Virus record (IMG/VR): IMGVR_UViG_3300044655_000392
Coordinates: 1-23,642 of that record
Origin: a virus
Reading direction: 5' to 3' (one strand)
Length of the DNA: 23,642 nucleotides
Shown: positions 15,949-23,301 of the stretch, one piece after another
Position numbering within the stretch: position 1 is the first letter of the stretch
How the letters are laid out: every line of letters begins with the position of its first letter
Notes under the pieces: generated by a model
What the model was told of the DNA's origin: nothing
The model's input: only the letters and a program-made list of their open reading frames with translations
Database searches by the model: none
Program-made: the position numbers and the translations under genes

Positions 15949-15964
15949 GTAATCATCTTACATG
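15946..15964 (-). promoter_or_regulatory. Hairpin containing the HNH start codon
   Basis: On the minus strand CATGTAA (15964-15958) and TTACATG (15952-15946) form a perfect 7-bp inverted repeat around a 5-nt loop GATGA. The HNH start codon is the last three bases of the stem, so it would be base-paired in mRNA, and the weak ribosome-binding bases lie in the loop. This could keep HNH translation low in the long late transcript. Structural pairing is visible; a regulatory effect is inferred. Confidence 0.5.
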
Positions 15965-15976
15965 AAATCATCAGAA

Positions 15977-16756
15977 CTATCTATTTCTTTTAGCTTCCCA
16001 TGCCTTAGCTTGTCTAGCTCTTTCAGCAGCAATCCAATCAGACGTTGACATTGACTTCATTGACCTAGGGTCAGTCGTGTCGTACGCTGGTGAACCGTTA
16101 CCTTTAGCCGTGACAGGCGAAATAGGCGCAGGTGCGCTAGTTGTTTTCTTAATTACCGGCTCGTTAGCAATTTTAGCTTCAAGTCGGCCAATTTCTTTAG
16201 CTTGTAAGATTGGCGCTAATCGAGCAATCCGGTCAGCTTCCTTAATATTAGTCCCTAGGTAATAAGCCAGTTCGGGGCCAACATCAGATGCCTGAATGGA
16301 TTGGGCCATCACGTCAGTAATAGGTACACTGGGGTTGTATGCAACTTGCTCGAAGTCATCATACTTAGCACGGGCTTCTTCTTCTCTGTCGTGGTAGGTC
16401 TCTAAGATATCACGCTGTTGCCTTTGTTGCTCTCGATGCTCAAGCAGTTGTTCAGCTTTTTGCACGGCCAATGCTTCGGCGTATGCTTCTACTGACTCAA
16501 ATTGCTCAGGCGCAGGGAGGTCTCTAGGCGTCGCAGGGGTTGAAGCCTGTGCAGCACGTTCTCTTTCCCATTTACGCTGTTCTCTTGCCAAGCGTTTGCC
16601 AATAGCCGCATCAAGTTCCTCTTGCGAGAATGTCTTTGCTGCTTGGCTTTCTTCCGACACTTCTACATCATTTGCTACAGTTTCAGGAGCTGTCGTAACT
16701 TCTTCGGCTGGCGCGGGTACTTCCGCTAATACTTCTACTTCTTGGTTATCACTCAT
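15977..16756 (-). CDS. Capsid scaffolding protein
   Basis: This 259-residue protein is highly charged: an acidic N-terminus rich in Glu and Pro (VEVLAEVPAPAEEVTTAPET), then FSQEELDAAIGKRLAREQRK with WERERAA (about 43-70), a long coiled-coil stretch (AEQLLEHREQQRQQRDILET), a Pro/Ala/Thr linker, and a basic C-terminal helix (SDWIAAERARQAKAWEAKRN). The FSQEELDAAIGKRLAREQRK motif is shared by many podovirus scaffolds. A short basic C-terminal helix-turn-helix is how P22 scaffold binds coat. It lies upstream of coat, but with the HNH gene between them. No protease domain is visible. Confidence 0.85.
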   Translation of the reverse strand: MSDNQEVEVLAEVPAPAEEVTTAPETVANDVEVSEESQAAKTFSQEELDAAIGKRLAREQRKWERERAAQASTPATPRDLPAPEQFESVEAYAEALAVQKAEQLLEHREQQRQQRDILETYHDREEEARAKYDDFEQVAYNPSVPITDVMAQSIQASDVGPELAYYLGTNIKEADRIARLAPILQAKEIGRLEAKIANEPVIKKTTSAPAPISPVTAKGNGSPAYDTTDPRSMKSMSTSDWIAAERARQAKAWEAKRNR

Positions 16757-16774
16757 TTTGTTTCCTTAGAAACC

Positions 16775-16791
16775 CTGGTGAAATGCACCAG
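16775..16791 (-). other. Short hairpin upstream of scaffold ribosome-binding site
   Basis: CTGGTG and CACCAG form a 6-bp stem with a 5-nt loop in the 52-base gap between the 88-residue gene and the scaffold. On the minus strand it is not followed by Ts, so it is a poor terminator in the reading direction; on the plus strand TACATTTTT follows. It may act as an mRNA-stability or processing element. Confidence 0.4.
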
Positions 16792-16808
16792 TACATTTTT
16801 AATATATT

Positions 16809-17075
16809 CTATTCGTAGACAACTGTAAAGGTGGCAGTGTTGGCTAATACTACATATAAGCCTTTGCTAAACCAAATACCTGATGGGAAGCTAAGATACT
16901 GAGTACCAGCAGCCACTGTAATGGTGTTAGCAATTTTAGGGTCGCTAGTGCTTGCTGATGCGCTATCGTATACAGTAATAGTGCCGCTTGATGTTGTTGA
17001 CACAAAAATGCCGTATAGTTTGCCCGCCCCGACTTTAGTTTGGTCTGTTGCAGCTAAATATTTATAGTTTGCCAT
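16809..17075 (-). CDS. Small beta-rich probable virion protein (88 aa)
   Basis: An 88-residue protein, MANYKYLAATDQTKVGAGKL, then YGIFVSTTSSGTITVYDSAS and GTQYLSFPSGIWFSKGLYVV. It is a compact beta-sandwich-like domain without charged catalytic residues. Such proteins recur beside phage structural genes, but no function is known to me. It starts 2 nt after the 259-residue structural gene and shares its style, so a shared structural role is likely. Confidence 0.6.
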   Translation of the reverse strand: MANYKYLAATDQTKVGAGKLYGIFVSTTSSGTITVYDSASASTSDPKIANTITVAAGTQYLSFPSGIWFSKGLYVVLANTATFTVVYE

Positions 17076-17077
17076 GA

Positions 17078-17857
17078 TTAATCCTGATAATTTTTAATTA
17101 AAACAATATTAAAAAATGCACTTGCTGAGTTATTTGCCGCAGAACCTATTGCAGAGGCGCCTACACAGTTTTTTTCTGAAATTATATACGGGTATGAAAA
17201 ATCATACTGCACTGACCCGTTGTTAAGCGTAGATACCGCACCCACACGAACAATTCCATCTTGGCCGTGTTGTTTTAAAAACGCCGTTACAGAAGTTGAC
17301 CCGGAGGCTTGCCCTGTAGTAATAACACCTGTAGTTAAGTAGCCTGTGTAACCCGCTGGAACGCAATAATGTGCGGTAGTGCGGTTATTATACCCTGTTG
17401 CGATAATGTCATATAATACAGCAGGGACGCCCGCAGTTACTACACCTGTGCCTGCATTAATATTACCCGCGTTTGCACCGCCTGATCCAGTTGAAGCTAC
17501 ATAAAATCCATTTACATAAAGATAACTGTTCGTTGTGTTAACTGCTGTTTGCCCATTTAAAGTTATGCTTTCGCTAACTTGATTATAGCTTCCATCAAGC
17601 CCTACTATAGTGACAGTTCTTGCGCCAGTACCTGCTGAAGTATCGTCCGTACTAGACGAGCTTATTTTAAGCACGGAAGCCACGGTTGGGTGAGGCACTG
17701 TGCCGCCATCAGGCCAAATTGATTCTTCAGCCGTATCTACGTCAGGATTGTACCCAAATACGGATATTGCGGAATGCCCTGGAATTTGCCCCCTAGCTAC
17801 TTGGAGTGCAAAATCTTCATTTTTGCCAAATTGAGTTTGTGAGGTAAAGACGTTCAT
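17078..17857 (-). CDS. Probable virion structural protein (259 aa)
   Basis: This 259-residue, Ser/Thr/Gly-rich, beta-strand protein has the opening FTSQTQFGKNEDFALQVARG, then QIPGHSAISVFGYNPDVD, and TVTIVGLDGSYNQVSESITL with NGQTAV. I associate this layout with a structural protein found near portal and scaffold genes in environmental podoviruses. No enzymatic motif is visible. The start overlaps the Dps-like gene stop as ATGA, and it ends next to the 88-residue gene. Confidence 0.6.
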   Translation of the reverse strand: MNVFTSQTQFGKNEDFALQVARGQIPGHSAISVFGYNPDVDTAEESIWPDGGTVPHPTVASVLKISSSSTDDTSAGTGARTVTIVGLDGSYNQVSESITLNGQTAVNTTNSYLYVNGFYVASTGSGGANAGNINAGTGVVTAGVPAVLYDIIATGYNNRTTAHYCVPAGYTGYLTTGVITTGQASGSTSVTAFLKQHGQDGIVRVGAVSTLNNGSVQYDFSYPYIISEKNCVGASAIGSAANNSASAFFNIVLIKNYQD

Positions 17858-18216
17858 GCTAAGAACCTCAATTTATACAAGGTTGATAGGTATAAACCTA
17901 TAATTTCGTCAATTATGTTCTGTATGGGAGAATCTGTTTCGTCGCATATTTTGTAACGATCAGCTTCTATTTCTTCTAATTGATTCTGTAAAAAGTCAAT
18001 AATGTTCGTAGTTTTTTTAGCTGACTGAAGCGTTATTGGCCCCATCAGACCATGACGGCCTTGATAGGCTTCAGCAAAGTTGTCTGCTAAGTCAATAACA
18101 TTGTCGTAAAAGCCACGTAATGCCTTATGCTTAGAGTAGCTTCTAGTGTTTAGATGTACGGAATGCGCTACATCCCTAGCTAAGAATAGTATTCCTACAA
18201 AGTCACAGGCTTTCAT
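17854..18216 (-). CDS. Dps/ferritin-like four-helix protein (DUF5856-like)
   Basis: A 120-residue all-helical protein with MKACDFVGILFLARDVAHSV, then SYSKHKALRGFYDNVIDLAD and NFAEAYQGRHG. The spacing H30-x14-D45-x3-E49 is the second half of the Dps ferroxidase pattern (H-x14-D-x3-E), and H21 sits 9 residues earlier where Dps places its first histidine (12 in E. coli Dps). Length is shorter than Dps (about 167). Dps proteins bind iron and protect DNA. Whether this one binds metal is unknown; the phage relative family called DUF5856 comes to mind. The start shares one base with the portal stop. Confidence 0.65.
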   Translation of the reverse strand: MKACDFVGILFLARDVAHSVHLNTRSYSKHKALRGFYDNVIDLADNFAEAYQGRHGLMGPITLQSAKKTTNIIDFLQNQLEEIEADRYKICDETDSPIQNIIDEIIGLYLSTLYKLRFLA

Positions 18217-20426
18217 TATATTTGTCCTTCGGGTGGCATCATTGGTTGTTCAGGTTGCATTTGTTCTTCAGGCATCATGCCTTCAGGTTGTTCCATCATT
18301 TCGTCAGGCATTTCTCTGCTTGGCGATTCGCCAATTAAGTCACCGCTGTCCATCATGCCGTGAACTGTACCCATAACGATGTCTTGGATTTGTTCAGGTG
18401 ACATGCTTGCCTGCACTGCGCTGATACGTTTAGTTTCAGCGTCGTATGCTTTAATGTTAGCCTCTTGTTCTTTTATTGCCATGTCTTGCGCTTCCATAGA
18501 CTTGCTGACGTTTTGCAACATGCCGTGTAATTGGTCTAGTTCTTGGCCCATAGCTTCAAGTTGTTGCTGTGCAGCTTGCAATGCTGGGTCTTCGTCGGCA
18601 TCGCTTAGTAGTTTAGGATCAATAGTCTTAGCAAAGCGTTTAGCCATCTCTTGTGCGCCAGGCCAGTCCATGTTTTTAACGAATAAATCGCCAGCCACTT
18701 GCCACAATTGTGGGTTGCCTTGCAATAGTTGGCTCATGGCATCAAGTGACTCTTGACGTTTAGTCATGTAGCTTGGGCCAGTCGATACGCATACATCGTA
18801 CTTACCAACGCTAGGATTGTAGATTTTTTCAATCACAATGCCTGACTCGTCAACAATTTTCTTCACTGGCTCCTCTTGTGATGGATTAATTTTAGCCCGT
18901 TTCACTTCGCCATCTACACCAATAATACGAGCAATACGCTCTGTATCGTAAATTTTAGGTATCATGTCCACTAATTGACGTCCACAGTGACGTATAGCAC
19001 GCGCTAAATTGTCAACATAGTGGTATGTGCCTGTGTCGCCTTGTTTTTCACGCGCTAAGATGGCACGGCCTGAGCGTTCGTTACTTGTAGCCCCTAAACT
19101 GGAGTCGTATTGACCAGTTGAGGACTTAATATCGTCAGATGCACCGGCTTTAGCCTGTAATAGACCGCTAGACGCCATAGGCGGTTGAGCGCGTTGTGGT
19201 AATGGCAATACCGCACCAGCACCGTCTGTTACATCAGGATTAACCTCTAAATACGGCCAGTTTGTCGTGTTGGCAGTCTTCCATTGTGTCTCGTAGCCCT
19301 CAAATTGACCGCCGTAACCTATGAATGGCGCTTTTGGTGCCAGTGCCAACATCTCGGCTTCTTGTGAAACCCAATAGTTGTACATACGTTGTGCGTCTTT
19401 TGCGTTACGAATCAAGCCTGACACGTATAAACGGCCATCTACTTCGTATTCGTTACCTACAACACGGATAACAGGTATAAATTTACCTGCCCAATCTTGT
19501 TCTTCTAGCACTTCAAAGCCGTTAGTTTTGAGCCATTTGACTTTTTTAACGTCTGCCATGCGTGATTTAAGCGGTTTTAAGCCTAAAGCCTTCAATTCTT
19601 TGTCTTCACGGCTGCCTTCTACGGCGCTCATGTTGCCCTGGTATAGATTTAGCTTGGTTGGCGTATGCTCGTAGTAAAAATACTCAGCAACACGCACTGT
19701 GTTCTCTGTCAACCACTGACTTAATGAGGAGTCGCCCACACCTTGCTGCATCATAGACGATATTGGCGCGGCATCAGGGAACTGACGCTCGTATTCTGCC
19801 TTCGTCATGTCTTCTGTGACAAAACACCACTCGGCATCGCTGCCGCATGGGTCTTGTATTGTAGGATCCATATAAACGCTAAAGGAATTGCGGATACGGC
19901 CAATGTATAGGTCTTGGTCAAATGAATTGTCGTCGCAATATTTAGTGAGTACACGGATGTAGCCTTCACCATAGGTGACTTGGTTTTCACATGCTGTGTC
20001 GTATGCGACATCTGCATCTGAAATATACTCAATATGCCTGATCACGCCCTCAAATATCTCCGCGACCTCTACGTCAGCGTTATCATCTACAGGGATTACC
20101 TTCACCGAAGGGCGATTTTGGCGTTGTTCATTAGTAACTTGATGAACATGTTGCGGTAACTTATTGATTGTTAAGCATGGTCTTGCATTGATAGTTTGAC
20201 CTTGAACTGAACCGCGGGTAGCCAGTACGTCCGCAGGCCATTGCCATTGGTTGTCCGGTGAGCCTGCCTCGAAGCGTAAGTCATCTAGCTCGTCTTCACG
20301 GCTCTCTGAATACGCAGAAACCGCCATAGTAAAGCGGCTTCGCATCGTTGCAAGCATGTCTTTTTTGTCGTTAGGCTTATTAGCACCTTCAGCGACAACC
20401 CCAACGGTGGTCATGTCATCATTCAT
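18216..20426 (-). CDS. Portal protein, P22-type
   Basis: This 736-residue protein is close in length to the P22 gp1 portal (725). Recognisable regions are SAYSESREDELDDLRFEAGS near the N-terminus, then LTINKLPQHVHQVTNEQRQN, and GEGYIRVLTKYCDD. Later there is SSTGQYDSSLGATSNERSGR and a helical C-terminal region (about 620-690) with coiled-coil character. The last 35 residues are Met/Glu/Pro/Gln-rich (EGMMPEEQMQPEQPMMPPEG), a flexible tail. The portal is the dodecameric vertex through which DNA is packed. The start overlaps the GroES gene by 8 nt. Confidence 0.9.
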   Translation of the reverse strand: MNDDMTTVGVVAEGANKPNDKKDMLATMRSRFTMAVSAYSESREDELDDLRFEAGSPDNQWQWPADVLATRGSVQGQTINARPCLTINKLPQHVHQVTNEQRQNRPSVKVIPVDDNADVEVAEIFEGVIRHIEYISDADVAYDTACENQVTYGEGYIRVLTKYCDDNSFDQDLYIGRIRNSFSVYMDPTIQDPCGSDAEWCFVTEDMTKAEYERQFPDAAPISSMMQQGVGDSSLSQWLTENTVRVAEYFYYEHTPTKLNLYQGNMSAVEGSREDKELKALGLKPLKSRMADVKKVKWLKTNGFEVLEEQDWAGKFIPVIRVVGNEYEVDGRLYVSGLIRNAKDAQRMYNYWVSQEAEMLALAPKAPFIGYGGQFEGYETQWKTANTTNWPYLEVNPDVTDGAGAVLPLPQRAQPPMASSGLLQAKAGASDDIKSSTGQYDSSLGATSNERSGRAILAREKQGDTGTYHYVDNLARAIRHCGRQLVDMIPKIYDTERIARIIGVDGEVKRAKINPSQEEPVKKIVDESGIVIEKIYNPSVGKYDVCVSTGPSYMTKRQESLDAMSQLLQGNPQLWQVAGDLFVKNMDWPGAQEMAKRFAKTIDPKLLSDADEDPALQAAQQQLEAMGQELDQLHGMLQNVSKSMEAQDMAIKEQEANIKAYDAETKRISAVQASMSPEQIQDIVMGTVHGMMDSGDLIGESPSREMPDEMMEQPEGMMPEEQMQPEQPMMPPEGQI

Positions 20427-20706
20427 TTAATATTCCGATCACGTCTTTTTCGTTCATAAGAAGATAGTCTTCGTCTTCGTATTTAAACTTCTGTCCTGAA
20501 TACTCACCGAACAGTATTGTGTCACCTACTTTAACTGTCATCGCTCTGACCGTGCCATTATCTAATATGGCGCCCTGGCCTGCTGCAACAATCACACCTT
20601 CAAACTTCTTCTCTGCTTGCTTGGCCAGTACAATGCCACTGGCCGTTGTTAGTTCTTCTTCTTTTTGCTTTACTACAATTCGTTCACCGAAAGGTTTTAA
20701 TTTCAT
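20419..20706 (-). CDS. groES: Phage-encoded GroES-like co-chaperonin
   Basis: This 95-residue protein is full GroES length. It begins MKLKPFGERIVVKQKEEELT and shows the mobile-loop region (TTASGIVLAKQAEKKFEGVI, with the IVL that docks on GroEL), then VGDTILFGEYSGQKFKYEDE and YLLMNEKDVIGILNE. These are the Cpn10 landmarks. A phage GroES can substitute for the host's to help host GroEL fold coat or other phage proteins. It is encoded right before the portal and overlaps the 46-residue gene as ATGA. No GroEL is present in the window. Confidence 0.9.
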   Translation of the reverse strand: MKLKPFGERIVVKQKEEELTTASGIVLAKQAEKKFEGVIVAAGQGAILDNGTVRAMTVKVGDTILFGEYSGQKFKYEDEDYLLMNEKDVIGILNE

Positions 20707-20843
20707 TTTTTGCCTTTTTTAGTTGATTCACGTTTAACAGAGTACGCAATAGCGACAGCTTGAGCTGGCTTTTTACCTGCGTCTATCTCGGCCTTAACAT
20801 TAGCACGGAAGGCTTCTTTACTAGATGATTTTTTTAATGGCAT
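20703..20843 (-). CDS. Conserved basic microprotein (46 aa) between terL and groES
   Basis: A 46-residue ORF begins MPLKKSSSKEAFRANVKAEI, then DAGKKPAQAVAIAYSVKRES and a Lys-rich end. It is strongly basic, with a helical centre (QAVAIAYSVKRES). I recognise this as a small protein recurring near phage packaging genes, but without assigned function. It has a strong GGGGAG ribosome site located in the last codons of terL, and its stop overlaps the GroES ATG. The charge suggests nucleic acid or portal binding, which is speculative. Confidence 0.75.
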   Translation of the reverse strand: MPLKKSSSKEAFRANVKAEIDAGKKPAQAVAIAYSVKRESTKKGKK

Positions 20844-20845
20844 AG

Positions 20846-22375
20846 CTAACTCCCCATCCAAGAGCTGGATGCTCCGCTACCATTAGCATACGACTTACGG
20901 GGCGCGTTGTCAACCCTATATTCTCGATGGGCTACTGGGAACGCAAATGTCACGCATAACGCATCGGCTGCGTCCGGGCTTGCCATGCCCCTGGCCTTCA
21001 TCTCTTTCTTACCTTCTAAGAATATCGTCCCGCTGCTGTTAGGCTTTTTCATCGGGCCTGTCAAGTCCGATTTTAATTTCCTATCCTCCGGTATGCTGGC
21101 GCTGCGTAACCACTCCCGCATCGCGCCCCACATCTCGGCCCGCTTGTTGCCCCACATTATCGAGTTCTTAGCCCGTGATCCGAAGTTCACACCGCGCACC
21201 TTGTACCGTTGCTCGGTTAGCCTGTCTAATATCCCGTACCCTAAGCCCCCCTCATCGATGACGGTCATTACTGGTTTGTATTCTTCTATGGCCTCAATTA
21301 CCCGGCCAACGACAGTCATTGTGTCCTCGCCTTGGTAGCGTTTTATGGCCACGATGTCACGGCCTTGGCGAACGACGATGACCGTGCTATCCGCCCCGCC
21401 TCTTGCAGGGTCGACCCCGATAACAATCGGCGCAGACGTATCCTTATATCTCTCACGTTTGAAAGCGTCCTCGACCAATGTCGGACTGATAAACTGGTCT
21501 TCACCTGCCGATGGAAACTCACCGTATACCTCGACCCGCGCCTGTGCAGAGTCTTCACCATACTCGGCAATAATCTGTTCATATACCGCTTTATCCGTAT
21601 CCTCGACCTGTCTCGCATCAATTTGTCGTCCATGCCAAAAGTCCCGTTTAGAGTTAAAGCACTCAAAGAAATACCCTTGGTTGCGACGCGGGTTGCTGAA
21701 CGCAAACCAATACCGATCTAATATGTTCTCTGTAAAGAAACCTGCGCCCACTGACCATATCGTGTCAGGTATACCGCTTGCCTCGTCAAATATCAACATC
21801 ATCCCGTCGTGGTTGTGGACACCGGCGTAACTGTCAGGATTCTCCTCCGACCACAGTTTGCCTTCTGCCGCCCAGTACCGCGTACCTTTTTTCAAGTCAC
21901 GCTCCACTAGCTCACACACCCATTTCGCCGGCACCAGCTTGGTCGCACTGATTTCCCACCAGTGTGAGTTTATTATCATGGCCTGCCACTTAGTCAACTC
22001 ACCCCAGGTGACCGACCTTAGTTGTGACTCACTGTTGGCGCTGACGACAACACTGCTGCCTATCCGTGTCGATAACATCCACATTATGAGCCATGACACT
22101 AGCGCCGACTTCCCAATACCCCGTCCGCTGGAGACCGCCTCACGCAGTGTCGACATGTCGACCTCGCCTCGGTTGTCCTTAATGTGCTTGGCTATTGTCC
22201 TTAACACCTCGCGCTGCCAGGTGCGTGGCCCTTTGAACTTAGCTAGTGGCGTGTTAGGTTGGCCCCACGGGAACGCGAACAGCACGAACGCTTCAGGGTC
22301 GTCCGCAACACGCGGATCCCACAGCCTTGACATGAGGAGTTGTTCTTCGTCCGAACTATATATAGGTAGTTGCAC
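20846..22375 (-). CDS. terL: Terminase large subunit
   Basis: This 509-residue protein has an N-terminal packaging ATPase: Walker A at 84-90 (GRGIGKS), the VVVSANSESQLRSV segment, and Walker B at 193-198 (MLIFDE). A C-terminal nuclease starts at G320-V-D322-PARGGADST, with further acidic residues in VIDEGGLGYG and near the end (DAADALCVTF). It powers DNA packing and cuts concatemers. The start is a GTG at 22375, 5 nt after the previous stop, with AGGTAAGG upstream; the first ATG, at residue 15, has no ribosome site. Confidence 0.93.
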   Translation of the reverse strand: MQLPIYSSDEEQLLMSRLWDPRVADDPEAFVLFAFPWGQPNTPLAKFKGPRTWQREVLRTIAKHIKDNRGEVDMSTLREAVSSGRGIGKSALVSWLIMWMLSTRIGSSVVVSANSESQLRSVTWGELTKWQAMIINSHWWEISATKLVPAKWVCELVERDLKKGTRYWAAEGKLWSEENPDSYAGVHNHDGMMLIFDEASGIPDTIWSVGAGFFTENILDRYWFAFSNPRRNQGYFFECFNSKRDFWHGRQIDARQVEDTDKAVYEQIIAEYGEDSAQARVEVYGEFPSAGEDQFISPTLVEDAFKRERYKDTSAPIVIGVDPARGGADSTVIVVRQGRDIVAIKRYQGEDTMTVVGRVIEAIEEYKPVMTVIDEGGLGYGILDRLTEQRYKVRGVNFGSRAKNSIMWGNKRAEMWGAMREWLRSASIPEDRKLKSDLTGPMKKPNSSGTIFLEGKKEMKARGMASPDAADALCVTFAFPVAHREYRVDNAPRKSYANGSGASSSWMGS

Positions 22376-22380
22376 TTACC

Positions 22381-22797
22381 TTACCTGCGGTTATATAACG
22401 TAAATAAGCTATTGCGTATGCCGGTAGGCATTAAATTATTAACATTGTTTTGATTGTTTTGATTGTTTCGGTTGTTAAGCCAAGCAAAAGGATTTGTGTA
22501 TCTTCTGTTATCCATCATTTGCTGTCTAATTTGTTGCAAGTATTGTTCCATTTGTGGGCTTCTTTGAATCGGTATTGATCCAAACATAGCTCTACCCATT
22601 TGCGGGGCATTACCGCCCATATTAGCTTGAGGTGCTTGTGGCGCTTGAGGTGCTTGTGGAGCTTGAGGCGCGTATTGCTCTTCTTCATCTTGATCGGGTG
22701 AATAAGGCCTATTGTAGAAGGGCGATTGTCGATTCTGCCCAAAATTCATGTTAGGTTGCATTGGAGATTGAAATTGTTTAAACCCTAGATTAGCCAT
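22381..22797 (-). CDS. Pro/Gln/Asn-rich low-complexity protein between terS and terL
   Basis: This 138-residue protein is low in complexity: an N/P/Q/M-rich start (SPMQPNMNFGQNRQSPFYNR), acidic DQDEEEQ, then five APQ-type units (YAPQAPQAPQAPQAPQANMG) encoded by an alternating 9-nt repeat at about 22625-22672. A short region (MEQYLQQIRQQMMDNRRYTN) could form a helix, and then comes an Asn tract (NNRNNQNNQNNVNNLM). It is likely disordered. It overlaps terS by 8 nt and ends 5 nt before terL, so it is made with the terminase. I cannot assign a function. Confidence 0.6.
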   Translation of the reverse strand: MANLGFKQFQSPMQPNMNFGQNRQSPFYNRPYSPDQDEEEQYAPQAPQAPQAPQAPQANMGGNAPQMGRAMFGSIPIQRSPQMEQYLQQIRQQMMDNRRYTNPFAWLNNRNNQNNQNNVNNLMPTGIRNSLFTLYNRR

Positions 22798-23194
22798 TGT
22801 CCACCACCGTCCCTTCTATAATTCTTGATTGAGCCTCTGCTAAGGCCTGAGTAATACTTATCTTTTGGTACACATCCACACTGATCTCGGTCTTGGCCGT
22901 CCACGCGTGTGCATGCTGTAGCACGGCTAGTGCCGACTTAGCGTCACCGTCCTTGGCTGACTTGATTAACACCTGGGCCATCTCCAGTTCACCGTCTGCC
23001 TTACCTTTCTGCGCCGCCATCTCCGCCACGGGGTCTAGCTGGCACAGTTGCCGGTACTCGGACGGCAACATGCCCGCAGCGAGGGCCAAAGAGTCATTCT
23101 TCAGACCCAGCTTGGCTGCGTCGTATATTTTCTGTAAACGCGATTCGGTGGCTTTTACCTCGCGTGGCGTAAAAGGTATCGATAGGAATGTCAT
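22790..23194 (-). CDS. terS: Terminase small subunit
   Basis: This 134-residue protein is helical: FTPREVKATESRLQKIYDAA, then a DSLALAAGMLPSEYRQLCQL segment resembling a helix-turn-helix DNA-recognition unit, then a charged oligomerisation helix (AEMAAQKGKADGELEMAQVL) and LVLQHAHAWTAKTEI-type end. Small terminase subunits bind the packaging site and stimulate TerL. Identification rests on length, helical DNA-binding N-terminus and place directly before terL. Its ATG lies only 6 nt from a near-consensus -10 box. No ribosome-binding site is visible, so the mRNA may be leaderless. Confidence 0.8.
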   Translation of the reverse strand: MTFLSIPFTPREVKATESRLQKIYDAAKLGLKNDSLALAAGMLPSEYRQLCQLDPVAEMAAQKGKADGELEMAQVLIKSAKDGDAKSALAVLQHAHAWTAKTEISVDVYQKISITQALAEAQSRIIEGTVVDNG

Positions 23195-23200
23195 TAGCGC

Positions 23201-23229
23201 ATAGTATTTGTTTACATGCGTGGTGTCAA
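23201..23229 (-). promoter_or_regulatory. Near-consensus sigma70 promoter for terS and late operon
   Basis: On the minus strand TTGACA (23229-23224) and TACTAT (23206-23201) are separated by 17 bases. The -35 box is perfect and the -10 box matches five of six. CGCAT and ATGCG near the spacer and -10 make an interrupted inverted repeat across it, possibly an operator. The predicted transcription start falls at or within a few bases of the terS ATG. It is the strongest promoter visible in the window. Confidence 0.75.
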
Positions 23230-23248
23230 GGGCGTAGATTGGGTAGTT

Positions 23249-23260
23249 GTTACATGTAAC
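23249..23260. promoter_or_regulatory. 12-bp palindrome upstream of the terS promoter
   Basis: GTTACATGTAAC is a perfect palindrome, 19 bases upstream of the -35 box, in the usual range for an activator or repressor dimer. The core TACATG recurs in the promoter spacer and at 48-53. It could also be a chance site. Confidence 0.45.
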
Positions 23261-23301
23261 GCAGAAAGCCGAAAAACTCGTTACTTACTACATCCTCTAG
23301 T

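Noticed and set aside
16775-16800. The hairpin upstream of the scaffold gene as a terminator
   Set aside because: The T-run is on the plus-strand side only, opposite to the direction of all genes.
20907-22403. Several long open frames on the plus strand opposite terL
   Set aside because: They are mirror frames of a well-supported gene, lack ribosome sites, and read Ser/Arg/Pro-rich without domain features.
22620-22680. Regular short repeats that might suggest a CRISPR or minisatellite array
   Set aside because: The 9-nt units are in frame, encode APQ repeats of one protein, and have no spacers.
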